A DNA stretch of 64,000 nucleotides from Anaerolineaceae bacterium (GTDB lineage Bacteria; Chloroflexota; Anaerolineae; Aggregatilineales; Phototrophicaceae): positions 310,001-374,000 of the forward strand of contig JACKCH010000010.1 of the NCBI GenBank assembly GCA_020634115.1. Reading direction: 5' to 3'. Shown one piece after another: positions 25,548 through 33,704 of this stretch. The notes under the pieces were generated by a model that was given only the letters and a program-made list of their open reading frames with translations, was not told the DNA's origin and did no database searches. The position numbers and the translations under genes were made by a program. How positions within the stretch are numbered: position 1 is the stretch's first letter; every line of letters starts with the position of its first letter.

Positions 25548-28484
25548 GTGCTGAAACGCTTGCTTCCCTATTGGCCTCTGGCCGCCATTCCTCTGCTGGC
25601 CCTAGTATTCTTCGCCCGGCCACTCTTTAGCGGGATGATTCTGGCACGAGGCGATGTGTTTGCCTATTTCACCCCATACTGGCATGTCCGTAATATGGCG
25701 CTGATGAACGGGCAAATCCCTTTGTGGACACCGGACATTTTTATGGGCGCGCCGCTGCTGGCGAACAGTCAGATCGGTATCCTTTACCCGCCTAACTGGC
25801 TGGTTGCGCCATTGACCGCGCCAGATGCGATTGCGGTGAGCCTGGTGGCGCATGTCATCTGGGGGATGTTCGGCGCGTACTGGTTGGGGCGGCGGGCGCT
25901 GCGGCTGGATGCGCTTCCGGCGGTATTGGTGGCGGCGGTGTTTGGGCTGGGGGGCTACCTGGGGGCGCAGGCCGAACATATCAACCAGCTTCAGGCGCTG
26001 GCGTGGATGCCCTGGGTGTTCGGGCTGCTGCAAGAGACTATATCCCCGTTTACTCGTAGGGGCATGATATATCATGCCCCTACACCGACCAATGTGGCCC
26101 ACGATTTGGCAAAATCGCCTTCCGTCCCTCTAGGAAAACAAATCCGCTATGGCCTGCTGCTGGCGCTGGCACTGGCGCTGCAACTGCTGGCCGGGCATCC
26201 GCAAACCGGGTTTATTACGCTGGTTGGTCTGGGGCTGTACGCGGTTTTCGCGGGGATGGTTGGGGACGAAATGATAGGGGCGCACCGCCATGCTGTGCAA
26301 AATGCGTCCTTTGATGATGGCGGGCGACCACACCGGGTCGCCCCTACGGAAACCCAAAATACAGGTATTCAGAAATACAGGTGGGGCGCGATTCTACGTC
26401 ATATCGTTCTATCCCTGCTCATCCTGGTGTCGGCGGGGGGGGTGGCGCTGGCGCTGGCCGCGCCGCAGTTGATTCCTACGTTGGAACTGGCGGGGACGTC
26501 CAACCGCAGTGGCGGGCTGCTCCCACAGCAGGTGATGGCTTTCTCGCTAAACCCCGTCGTGGTGGGGCGTGGGTTGCTGCCGAGCTATGACTCCCTGCTT
26601 TTCGGGGAATATGTCTCGTATCCCGGCGTCATCGCCCTGGGGTTGATGATTGTTGGAATCGTTTGCGGCGGACGGCGGGAACGGTGGGTTTGGGTCGGGC
26701 TGGCGCTGGTCGGGTTTGTGCTGGCGTTAGGGTTGTATACCCCGCTGTACTGGCTGCTGGCCGGGCTGCCTGGTTTCAGCTTCTTCCGTGTCCCGGCGCG
26801 TTGGCTAGCGCTGTTCGCGTTGGGCGCGGCGTTGCTGGCCGGGTTGGGACTGCAATCCCTCTATGAACGGACCCGCCGCCCGGCATGGTGGGTTTATGTG
26901 CTGATTATCATCCTGATAGCGGGATTGGCGGGGGCGGCTTTTCTGGCGGAGCGAATGCCGGAAGATGTGATTGGTTCGGCTGTACCAACGAATACGACCC
27001 TGGCCGGTTGGGGGCTGGCGCTGGTCGCGCTGCTGGCCGGGCTGACGTGGCGGCAGCGGGGACGAGTGCACCTATTGGCAGGATTGGCGGTAGTAGAACT
27101 GTTCGCGGCGGCGGGCGTACTGGCCTATAACGAGGTCGTGCCGCGTGACGCCTTCGACGGGCAGCGGTTCACCGTCAGCCAACTGCTGGCTTATGACGAG
27201 GGCGAAACCCCGCCGGGGCGCGTTCTGAGCATCAGCCAACTGCTGTTTGACCCCGGCGACCTGGAGGCGCTCACTGCCCGCTATGCCACCGGGGGACTCT
27301 CGCCGCTGGCGACTCGTATCGCGCTGGTGGATACGAAAATGCGCGAGACGCTGTCGGCCAACCTGCCGTTGATCTGGGGCATCCCCAGCATAGACGGTTT
27401 CGATGGGGGTCTGCTCCCCACCGGCGCGTATTCCGATTTCACATCGCTGCTGCTGCCGCCGGGCGCAGAACCGACCACTGATGGACGGCTGCGGGAAATT
27501 CTGGCACAGCCGGAATGCCGGGGCGCTTGCATCCCCGATTCGCGTTGGCTGAATCTGACGAATACACGCTACCTCATCACTGACAAGGTGTATGACCTGT
27601 GGCATGACGATGTGGCCTATGACACGCAGTTCCTCGTCTCGTTGGAGGCGGGTGGCGAAACCGCTATCCGTACCGTACCGGATTTCGTGGCGACGGCGCT
27701 AGATGTGTTATACAGCGGTGATGTGCCGCCGGGCGTTACTGTCACGTATGATGATGGTTCGAGCGAAACGCTGACCCGCGAAAGCAGCGGAATCCCGGTG
27801 GATGTGTTCCAGCAAGCGCGGTTCATCCTGGCTGCGCCGCGCTCGCCGGTGGGCATCACCATCACAGGGGACTCACCGGTCACGGTGGCAGCGGTCACAC
27901 TGGTGGATACGCGCGTCGGGGCGTTCCAGCAGTTGACATTAGGGGCGTGGCGGCGTGTCCTTTCCAGCGACATCAAATTGTACGAGAACCTGGATGTTTT
28001 CTCGCGGGCGTTCGTCGTCACGGATGTGGTGTATGCCCCCGATGAAGCGACGGTGCTGGATGTGCTGCGTGACCCGACCTTTAATCCGGTCTGGGAGGTG
28101 GTGCTGCTGCGCCCGGATATTGGCAGCCTGACCGGACATGCTGGACGCGAGGCTGTGCCGCGCACCGCGACAATCACACGCTATACTGCCGAAACAGTTG
28201 AAATCACCGTTTCCGCCGGGAGCGAACCGGGCAGCTTCCTGGTGCTGACCGATGCGTTTTATCCTGGCTGGACGGCGACGGTGAACAGTGAACCGGTACC
28301 GGTTGACCGGGCGGACGGTATGTTCCGGGCGGTACTGCTCCCACCCCAGGCAAGCACGGTGGTGTTCACGTATGCGCCAGGATGGTGGCCGGGTATCCTG
28401 GTGTGGGGCGGCGTGGCCTGGGCGGTGGCGCTTCTGGCATTGGCGGGGCTGTGGTGGCGCGGCGTCAATGGACGCTCGGCGTGA
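25548..28484 (+). CDS. YfhO-family polytopic membrane protein
   Basis: A 978-residue membrane protein with a GT-C-like layout: about a dozen hydrophobic segments, then a large extracytoplasmic domain (about 500-950) and a last membrane helix. Family hallmarks are the loop LARGDVFAYFTPYWHVRNMA with acidic Asp, GQIPLWTPDIFMGAPLLANS and FRVPARWLALFALG. The C-terminal part has FLVLTDAFYPGWTATVNSEP, also typical of YfhO proteins, which take part in glycosylation of lipoteichoic acid or other surface polymers. GTG 25548 follows CAGGAG. Two palindromic repeats lie inside the frame (26056-26083 and 26274-26347), giving segments TRRGMIYHAPTPT and GRPHRVAPTETQNTG that look foreign to the fold. Confidence 0.88.
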   Translation: MLKRLLPYWPLAAIPLLALVFFARPLFSGMILARGDVFAYFTPYWHVRNMALMNGQIPLWTPDIFMGAPLLANSQIGILYPPNWLVAPLTAPDAIAVSLVAHVIWGMFGAYWLGRRALRLDALPAVLVAAVFGLGGYLGAQAEHINQLQALAWMPWVFGLLQETISPFTRRGMIYHAPTPTNVAHDLAKSPSVPLGKQIRYGLLLALALALQLLAGHPQTGFITLVGLGLYAVFAGMVGDEMIGAHRHAVQNASFDDGGRPHRVAPTETQNTGIQKYRWGAILRHIVLSLLILVSAGGVALALAAPQLIPTLELAGTSNRSGGLLPQQVMAFSLNPVVVGRGLLPSYDSLLFGEYVSYPGVIALGLMIVGIVCGGRRERWVWVGLALVGFVLALGLYTPLYWLLAGLPGFSFFRVPARWLALFALGAALLAGLGLQSLYERTRRPAWWVYVLIIILIAGLAGAAFLAERMPEDVIGSAVPTNTTLAGWGLALVALLAGLTWRQRGRVHLLAGLAVVELFAAAGVLAYNEVVPRDAFDGQRFTVSQLLAYDEGETPPGRVLSISQLLFDPGDLEALTARYATGGLSPLATRIALVDTKMRETLSANLPLIWGIPSIDGFDGGLLPTGAYSDFTSLLLPPGAEPTTDGRLREILAQPECRGACIPDSRWLNLTNTRYLITDKVYDLWHDDVAYDTQFLVSLEAGGETAIRTVPDFVATALDVLYSGDVPPGVTVTYDDGSSETLTRESSGIPVDVFQQARFILAAPRSPVGITITGDSPVTVAAVTLVDTRVGAFQQLTLGAWRRVLSSDIKLYENLDVFSRAFVVTDVVYAPDEATVLDVLRDPTFNPVWEVVLLRPDIGSLTGHAGREAVPRTATITRYTAETVEITVSAGSEPGSFLVLTDAFYPGWTATVNSEPVPVDRADGMFRAVLLPPQASTVVFTYAPGWWPGILVWGGVAWAVALLALAGLWWRGVNGRSA
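26056..26083. repeat. Perfect 28-bp palindrome inside the YfhO-like gene
   Basis: GTAGGGGCATGATA is followed directly by its exact reverse complement, TATCATGCCCCTAC. The termini match the GTAGGG repeat family of the window. The reading frame of the gene runs through it and encodes RRGMIYHAPT. Confidence 0.9.
26274..26347. repeat. Second GTAGGG-family element inside the YfhO-like gene
   Basis: The element begins ATAGGGGCG and ends CGCCCCTAC, and its right half contains GGGCGACC (26322-26329) and GGTCGCCC (26336-26343) as a stem. The gene frame runs through it, encoding a His/Arg/Pro-rich loop between two membrane segments. Confidence 0.8.
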
Positions 28485-28542
28485 TTTTGCACTACAATAA
28501 GCCTGTGACTCATGCCCTAACCAATTGAAAGGCGTTGCCCTC

Positions 28543-30339
28543 GTGTCGGAATCCAATCATCAGGCTATCCCGGATTATGCGAAAGTGGTTCTGGTGCCGG
28601 TGGCGAACCCGGCGACTGCGCCACACATGCTGCACCTGGGCAGTATCATGGCGCACCCGGCGAATGGCCGGGTCATTGCGCTGATTGTCTCCCTGGGCGA
28701 CCCGGAGTCCCTGGCGAAATCCGCCAGTCAGCTTGAACCGATTGTGGCCGAATTCCAGGAAGCGGGGCATCCGGTCGAACTGGTGACGGAAGTTGCTACC
28801 AGCATTGCACGCGGGATTCTGGATGTCGCTCGTGACACGATGGCCGACCTAGTGATTCTGGGTATTATGAAGCCGACTCGTGGGCAAGCGGCAATGGGGA
28901 CGATTGCAGAAGGCGTAATTGCGACTGCGCCATGTGATGTGCTGGTTTATCGGCACGCGACGAAAACCGAGTTCAGCCGGATTATTGTTCCGGTGGATGG
29001 GACGTTGGTTTCGCGGGTCGCGGCCCGCACCGGAATCCTGCTTGCCAATGGGTATGGCAAGCCGATAGAGGCCATGTATGCCCAGCCCGGTTATTATCCT
29101 GAATGGCAGGGACTGGCGCGGATTGAGCAGTCCCTCCAGGAAATCCCCGGCGGGCGCATTTGCAAGCGCACCGTCGTGAAGGCCGCTGACCCGGCAAGCG
29201 GCGTCCTCTCGCGTCTTTCGGAAGATGACCTCGTGGTGATTGCCGCGCCGCGGTTGAGCGCCTTTGAAAAATGGCTTTCCGGGGACTTTTCGCAGGCGAT
29301 TCTGGATCATTCGCCGGGTGCGGTCATCCTGGCGTCCCGGCGTACTGGAGAGGATGGCCGGGTGGGTGCAGTGCGGCGGCGGCTGCGGGCGCTAACTCCC
29401 ACGCTGACCCGTGTCGAACAGGAAGAAATCGTGCGCCAGTCACAGGAGATGGCGTCGCCGTCGCTGGACTATTTCGTGCTGATTATCATCGCGGCGCTGC
29501 TGGCGTCGTTTGGCCTGTTGCAGAGCAGCCCGGCGGTGATTATCGGGGCGATGCTGGTCGCGCCACTCATGCAGCCGCTCATCGCCTTCGCTACCGGCCT
29601 GACAACCGGACGGCTGGAACTCATGCGGCAGGCCGTTGTCACCGGCATTCAGGGGATTTTGCTGGCGCTGCTGATCGCGGTAGGGGTGGGGATAATTGCC
29701 GGAACCGACCTGCCTACGAGCGAAATGCTGGCACGCGGCAGCCCGACCCTGCTGGATGCGCTGGTGGCGGTTGCGTCGGGACTGGTCGGCGCGTATGCCA
29801 CCGCCCGCAAGGATATTCCTGCTGCGTTGGCCGGAGTTGCCATCGCCGCCGCGTTAATGCCGCCCGTGTGTACGGTGGGACTGGGCATCGCCATGCAAAA
29901 TATCAACCTCGCTGCCGGTTCGGGACTGCTGTTTCTGACGAACATCACTTCGATTATCATCGCCGGGTGGATTATCTTCTTCTGGTTGGGGATGCGCCCG
30001 CGCATGGTGGAAACCTCGCGCCGCCGCCAGTATATTTCGGTGGCGTTCCTCGTGATCTTGTTGCTGCCGGTGGTGATTCTGCTGCTGCGGCTTTCCAATA
30101 CCAGCGGCAACCGCAATGTGATCGAGCAGAAGGTGATTGCCGCCTTTGCCCCGGCTGACGTGGTCGGAATCCAGGTCACACAGGGCGACACGCTGCATGT
30201 TGTTGCTACCGTGCAGTCGGAACACATCATCACCACACAGACCGTTCGTGACGCGCAGGACACGCTGACCGCTGAGTTGGGCGAGCCGGTGGAGTTGGAA
30301 GTGATTTACCTGCAGGTCGTGAAACCCGCCGCGCCGTGA
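28543..30339 (+). CDS. DUF389 membrane protein with USP-like N-terminal region
   Basis: A 598-residue protein in two parts. Residues 1-290 look like two universal-stress-protein-type domains (VVLVPVANPATAPHML, ADLVILGIMKPTRGQAAMG with a G-x2-G-x9-G-like loop, IIVPVDGTLVSRVAARTG). The DUF389 domain follows, with about six membrane segments (SSPAVIIGAMLVAPLMQPL, GAYATARKDIPAALAGVAIA, AAALMPPVCTVGLGIA). A soluble C-terminal domain (about 505-598) closes it. DUF389 proteins have no settled function; the USP-like part suggests nucleotide-controlled transport or stress response. The GTG at 28543 has AAAGG upstream; it lies 58 bases after the YfhO-like gene, probably in one operon. Confidence 0.85.
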   Translation: MSESNHQAIPDYAKVVLVPVANPATAPHMLHLGSIMAHPANGRVIALIVSLGDPESLAKSASQLEPIVAEFQEAGHPVELVTEVATSIARGILDVARDTMADLVILGIMKPTRGQAAMGTIAEGVIATAPCDVLVYRHATKTEFSRIIVPVDGTLVSRVAARTGILLANGYGKPIEAMYAQPGYYPEWQGLARIEQSLQEIPGGRICKRTVVKAADPASGVLSRLSEDDLVVIAAPRLSAFEKWLSGDFSQAILDHSPGAVILASRRTGEDGRVGAVRRRLRALTPTLTRVEQEEIVRQSQEMASPSLDYFVLIIIAALLASFGLLQSSPAVIIGAMLVAPLMQPLIAFATGLTTGRLELMRQAVVTGIQGILLALLIAVGVGIIAGTDLPTSEMLARGSPTLLDALVAVASGLVGAYATARKDIPAALAGVAIAAALMPPVCTVGLGIAMQNINLAAGSGLLFLTNITSIIIAGWIIFFWLGMRPRMVETSRRRQYISVAFLVILLLPVVILLLRLSNTSGNRNVIEQKVIAAFAPADVVGIQVTQGDTLHVVATVQSEHIITTQTVRDAQDTLTAELGEPVELEVIYLQVVKPAAP

Positions 30340-30454
30340 GAGAAAGCGGAGGACAATATAGAATGGAGCGCAACCAAGCTTGTATCAGCCAGTAGTTCAT
30401 CCCTACCATGTTGTTGTCAAGGGATAAAAGACGCTAATCGGATCTGTATTTATT

Positions 30455-30484
30455 TCGACAAGAATTTCAAAAGTGAGATACAAT
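30455..30484 (+). promoter_or_regulatory. Candidate promoter of the TIR cassette
   Basis: TCGACA (30455-30460) and TACAAT (30479-30484) are 18 bases apart, 39 bases before the TIR-like start. The stretch is A/T-rich. A strong AGGAGG (30512-30517) stands five bases before the start codon. Confidence 0.55.
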
Positions 30485-30522
30485 ATTGGAGGAACTCTCA
30501 TAAAGGCATTTAGGAGGTCGAT

Positions 30523-31077
30523 ATGTTCTCACTAAAGTCCTATGGTGTGCGCCACAAAGTTTTCATTTCCTATCATCATGCAGATCAAGATGAAGTCGAT
30601 AACTTTATTAATACATATGACCATGATAAGGATGTTTTCATAGCCCGTGCACTTGGGGCTGGACTAGATGAAACAATAATACAAAGTGATGATACCGATT
30701 ACGTCATGAGACGTATTCGAGAATTGTACTTGAAAGATTCGACTATCACTATTGTTCTGATTGGTAAGTGTACATGGGCGCGGCGTTATGTGGATTGGGA
30801 AATTCAATCGTCTCTACGAAGTGGAGAGACAGTTATACCAAACGGCTTGATAGGTATTGTTCTTCCGTCCGCTGGCAGGTCTCCTATTGCCCCTGAGCGA
30901 TTACAGCTTAATCTCAAAGGTGATAAAGCTGATGAGGGGTATGCAAGATGGTATTGGTATCCGACCAAGGGTTCTTCTCTTGCTGCATGGATTGAGAATG
31001 CTTTTCAGGCACGAACTATGAGAAGAAATCTCATCGTAAATCCAAGAGATAGATTTACATATAATAGGAGTTGTTAA
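30523..31077 (+). CDS. TIR-like protein (DUF1863/ThsB-like)
   Basis: The 184-residue protein opens with the first TIR strand HKVFISYHHADQDEVDNF (11-28) and has the second conserved core STITIVLIGKCTWARRYVDWEI (73-94), where the E93 of DWE sits at the place of the catalytic Glu of TIR NADases. This layout matches the MTH538/DUF1863 branch that includes ThsB of Thoeris phage defence, which makes a cyclic-ADP-ribose-like signal from NAD+ on infection. No signal peptide or membrane helix is seen. The gene has a very strong ribosome site and is clearly A/T-richer than the flanks. The next gene begins two bases after its stop. Family is well supported; activity and role are inferred. Confidence 0.82.
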   Translation: MFSLKSYGVRHKVFISYHHADQDEVDNFINTYDHDKDVFIARALGAGLDETIIQSDDTDYVMRRIRELYLKDSTITIVLIGKCTWARRYVDWEIQSSLRSGETVIPNGLIGIVLPSAGRSPIAPERLQLNLKGDKADEGYARWYWYPTKGSSLAAWIENAFQARTMRRNLIVNPRDRFTYNRSC

Positions 31078-31079
31078 GG

Positions 31080-31700
31080 GTGGCTACAGGATTAACACCT
31101 GATAAGTTCAGCGTTTCTATCAACTTGGGGCCAGCCAAAATTGAGGGGACTTGGGTTCCCAATGACCCCGAAAAATTGGCTAGTTGGGACCTATTTATTG
31201 AACTTGTCACTCGCATTTCGGTTATTGAATTGCCCGAAGGTCAGGGTGTTTTGCGAGAGGCGCTTGCTTCTTTGCACTCAATCTTCAGTAAGACGCGAGA
31301 AATTTTACACACCTACGGGCCGAATGTTGTGCGTGTTTCTCAAGAGCCTGATGAAGAGAATATGTCATTTGGGTTTCTGGCGTTAGTTGTTCTTAATTAT
31401 GTTCTTCGTCCTACCCTGACGACATGGCATCCCAGACTCCAAGACTGGGAAGATAGAAAATCTGATTCTGTGTCACGCGTGGAACACGAAAATATGTGGG
31501 AATACAATGAAGAATTGCGAAAAGAATTGAACAAAACTCGCATTTACTTGATTGAATATGCTACCATACTTGCAAACGTTGCAGGTGTTCCGACATTGAT
31601 TCTGGAAAGCAACATACCTACCGCTAACGAAATTCCTGAAACCACATTGAGCGAGGAAAAGTTATTATTTTATGCAAATCTTGATGATGAGCAGAAATAG
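31080..31700 (+). CDS. Unknown protein of the TIR cassette
   Basis: I do not recognise this 206-residue protein. It has an N-terminal beta-rich part (VSINLGPAKIEGTWVPNDPE), a helical middle with a short hydrophobic stretch (FGFLALVVLNYVLRP, 98-111) and the distinctive motif LRPTLTTWHPRLQDWE (109-124). A long charged helix follows (about 132-165). The hydrophobic stretch is too short for a sure membrane helix, but membrane attachment is possible. GTG 31080 is chosen because AGGAG (31066-31070) lies nine bases upstream; TTG 31071 abuts that site. It shares the A/T-rich composition of its neighbours. As the middle gene of three tightly packed genes it is likely the effector or adaptor of the set (inference). 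Confidence 0.75.
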   Translation: MATGLTPDKFSVSINLGPAKIEGTWVPNDPEKLASWDLFIELVTRISVIELPEGQGVLREALASLHSIFSKTREILHTYGPNVVRVSQEPDEENMSFGFLALVVLNYVLRPTLTTWHPRLQDWEDRKSDSVSRVEHENMWEYNEELRKELNKTRIYLIEYATILANVAGVPTLILESNIPTANEIPETTLSEEKLLFYANLDDEQK

Positions 31701-31715
31701 TTGTAGGGTGCGAAC

Positions 31716-32165
31716 ATGGCAAGCGTAGTTACACCTCCGAAGAGGGCCACCAGGAAGGGTTTCAAGATATTTCTGGCAGGTGCTATTGATATGGGACGAG
31801 CACTTGACTGGCAGTCCTGGGTCATTGAGCAGCTCCGTAAAGAGCCAGGTTTAATACTATTGAATCCGCGTAGGGCAGATTTTACCCCCGACAAACTTGA
31901 TGAGCAAATTATGTGGGAGTTGAGGGAACTGGAAGAGGCGGATATTATTTTGATGTGGTTCCCAGCGCGCTCAGAGGCTCCAATTTCTTTGTTGGAAACT
32001 GGCCTATATATGAAATCCGGCAAGCTCATTCTCGGCGTTGAGGAAGGATATTATAGGAAACGGAATCTCGAATTAACCGCCCAATATTATAATGTGCCGG
32101 TACATCTGACCTTGGATAGTCTAATCGCAGAGATTATGCGCCAGCACAAACTCGTGGCTGCTTAG
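31716..32165 (+). CDS. Nucleoside 2-deoxyribosyltransferase-like protein
   Basis: A 149-residue Rossmann-like protein of the nucleoside deoxyribosyltransferase-like family. The first strand is KIFLAGAIDMGRALDWQSWV (17-36), followed by LLNPRRADF (48-56), the acidic helix WELRELEEADIILMWFP (67-83) and SLLETGLYMKSG (91-102). E94 of LLETGLY falls where the transferases have their nucleophilic Glu, so activity is possible. Relatives are effectors in some retron systems and share their fold with SLOG nucleotide-signal sensors. It could make, sense or destroy a nucleotide linked to the TIR product. The stop codon lies inside the left arm of an inverted repeat (32162-32178). The family is well supported; the role is inferred. 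Confidence 0.82.
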   Translation: MASVVTPPKRATRKGFKIFLAGAIDMGRALDWQSWVIEQLRKEPGLILLNPRRADFTPDKLDEQIMWELRELEEADIILMWFPARSEAPISLLETGLYMKSGKLILGVEEGYYRKRNLELTAQYYNVPVHLTLDSLIAEIMRQHKLVAA

Positions 32166-32334
32166 CTCGACTTTGTACATTCTGGTTTTGACTTTTCTGC
32201 TCAGGAAAAGCAAATCAGGATATTTTCCGCATATCGTTGTGATATGGCGACATTTGAAAAGTCTGATAGCTTTTGACAGTCCTCCTGGGAAGAAGCCAGT
32301 TGACGAGCAATTGTTGAGTACAAAGTCGAGCTAA
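32162..32334. repeat. 173-bp segment bounded by perfect 17-bp inverted repeats
   Basis: TTAGCTCGACTTTGTAC (32162-32178) is matched exactly by its reverse complement at 32318-32334. Between the arms are smaller stems: CTTTTC/GAAAAG, CATATC/GATATG and AAAAG/CTTTT. The left arm contains the stop codon of the deoxyribosyltransferase-like gene. There is no coding frame inside. It could be a MITE-like mobile segment or a structured RNA or terminator of the cassette. I cannot tell which from one copy. Confidence 0.7.
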
Positions 32335-32413
32335 GAGACCGTTGGGAAAGTGGATTATTACTGGTTGATCTCCGGGCGGGTCTCAAATCCTCCCCCCACG
32401 ATGCACAACCACC

Positions 32414-33580
32414 TCAAATTGACAGGGGATATTGCCCGTAGTCTTTTACAGCCTGATAGAGCGCAACCAGATTTTCCGGCGATACATCGTTCTGAACGTT
32501 GTGACCGGGGGCAAGAATAAGACCGCCCTGCGGCCCCAAAGTTTTCATACAGCGCAGCGCCTCTGCTTTGACTTCCTCTGGAGACCCGAAAGGTAAGACC
32601 TGCTGGGTATTCATTGCACCATGAAAGCCCAGGACATCGCCAAAATCTTGCTTGAGACCGTCTGGCTCCATGCCTTTACATTGGATTTGTACCGGGTCAA
32701 TGAGGTCAATTCCGTCGGCAATCAGATCAGGGATAAACTCCCGAATCGCGCCATCGCTGTGGAGCAAAATTTTGACGTGTGAAGCGCCATAACGGTCAAG
32801 AGCCTCTCTGGCTGCCTGCCAGCGGCGTCTCAGAATTGGGCGGAGGATATGCTGCCAGACTTTCGGCGAAAAGAGGGGACGGTCTTGCATCCCCAGGTCT
32901 TCGCCACTCACTTTAAAAATAGACAGGTATTTCCCGGCGGCGCGAATGCCAGCTTCATCCAGAGCGATTTGAATATCTGTAATCCGATTCATTAAGTCGA
33001 TAGCAAAATCCGGGTAGCGTATCAAATCCATTAGCCATTGTTCATAGCCACGCATGAAGGAGGCCATTTCGAGAATAGTCCCACCAAAGCGCCCCATAAT
33101 AGCCAGGTCGGTGTCGTTATATAACCGCTCTGCTTCTTCGGCTAATCCTTTAATGCGTCCGGGGTCGTGTGGGTCGGGCCAGGGATAGGCATCAAGGTCA
33201 ATTTCATCAGGTGATTTATCTCTTAAAGGGGAATAGGACACTTCGAGCAAAAACCCACCTACTGGCAGAGGGACAGGTTTCCGTCCGACGCCCCATTCAT
33301 CCAGGACTGAGCCATCGGGAAGGGGTTCAGGTGCTGTCCAATGCGAGGGGCCGCGTAACGTGACGAAAGTCAAATCAATCCCAAGTGCTTCCAGAACATC
33401 AGGTGCAGGGCGAACTTCGCCAAAGCGATTGGGGCGCAAATCTTTTTCTTTGGGTAGTCCCAGATATTGACGCAAGCGAACGTAGGGGATTTCAACAATG
33501 GTTAAGTCTGTTGGTACGCGATCCGGTTCTTGATGGTTGAGTGCCGCTTCGACACGACGACGCGATGTCCATTCAGTCAT
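32414..33580 (-). CDS. URO-D family protein, methyltransferase-like
   Basis: A 388-residue TIM-barrel protein of the uroporphyrinogen decarboxylase superfamily. It opens SRRRVEAALNHQEPDRVPTD, the usual start of MtaA/CmuA-type corrinoid methyltransferase relatives rather than HemE. The metal-site region is HVKILLHSDGAIREFIPDLI, then VLGFHGAMNTQQVLPFGSPE and GGLILAPGHNVQNDVSPENL at the C terminus, where MtaA-like enzymes have His and Cys zinc ligands. No corrinoid protein, reductive activase or heme genes are near, so the substrate is unknown. It is transcribed toward the inverted-repeat element. Confidence 0.87.
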   Translation of the reverse strand: MTEWTSRRRVEAALNHQEPDRVPTDLTIVEIPYVRLRQYLGLPKEKDLRPNRFGEVRPAPDVLEALGIDLTFVTLRGPSHWTAPEPLPDGSVLDEWGVGRKPVPLPVGGFLLEVSYSPLRDKSPDEIDLDAYPWPDPHDPGRIKGLAEEAERLYNDTDLAIMGRFGGTILEMASFMRGYEQWLMDLIRYPDFAIDLMNRITDIQIALDEAGIRAAGKYLSIFKVSGEDLGMQDRPLFSPKVWQHILRPILRRRWQAAREALDRYGASHVKILLHSDGAIREFIPDLIADGIDLIDPVQIQCKGMEPDGLKQDFGDVLGFHGAMNTQQVLPFGSPEEVKAEALRCMKTLGPQGGLILAPGHNVQNDVSPENLVALYQAVKDYGQYPLSI

Positions 33581-33704
33581 TATTGCCTCAGGCTATTTCA
33601 GATATTCGCTAAACTTTATAGTTCTACACTTCACGTCCCCCAATACCAGCCTATCACATATCCTCCGTGTGTGAGACGTGGAGAATCAGCAAGGCCGCCC
33701 CTCA

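Noticed and set aside
30523..31700. Standard Thoeris (ThsA plus ThsB)
   Set aside because: The TIR protein resembles ThsB, but the second gene has no SIR2, SLOG or Macro features that would make it ThsA.
30523..32334. Retron (TIR or deoxyribosyltransferase effector plus inverted-repeat RNA)
   Set aside because: The inverted repeats and effector types fit, but no reverse transcriptase gene is present anywhere in the window.
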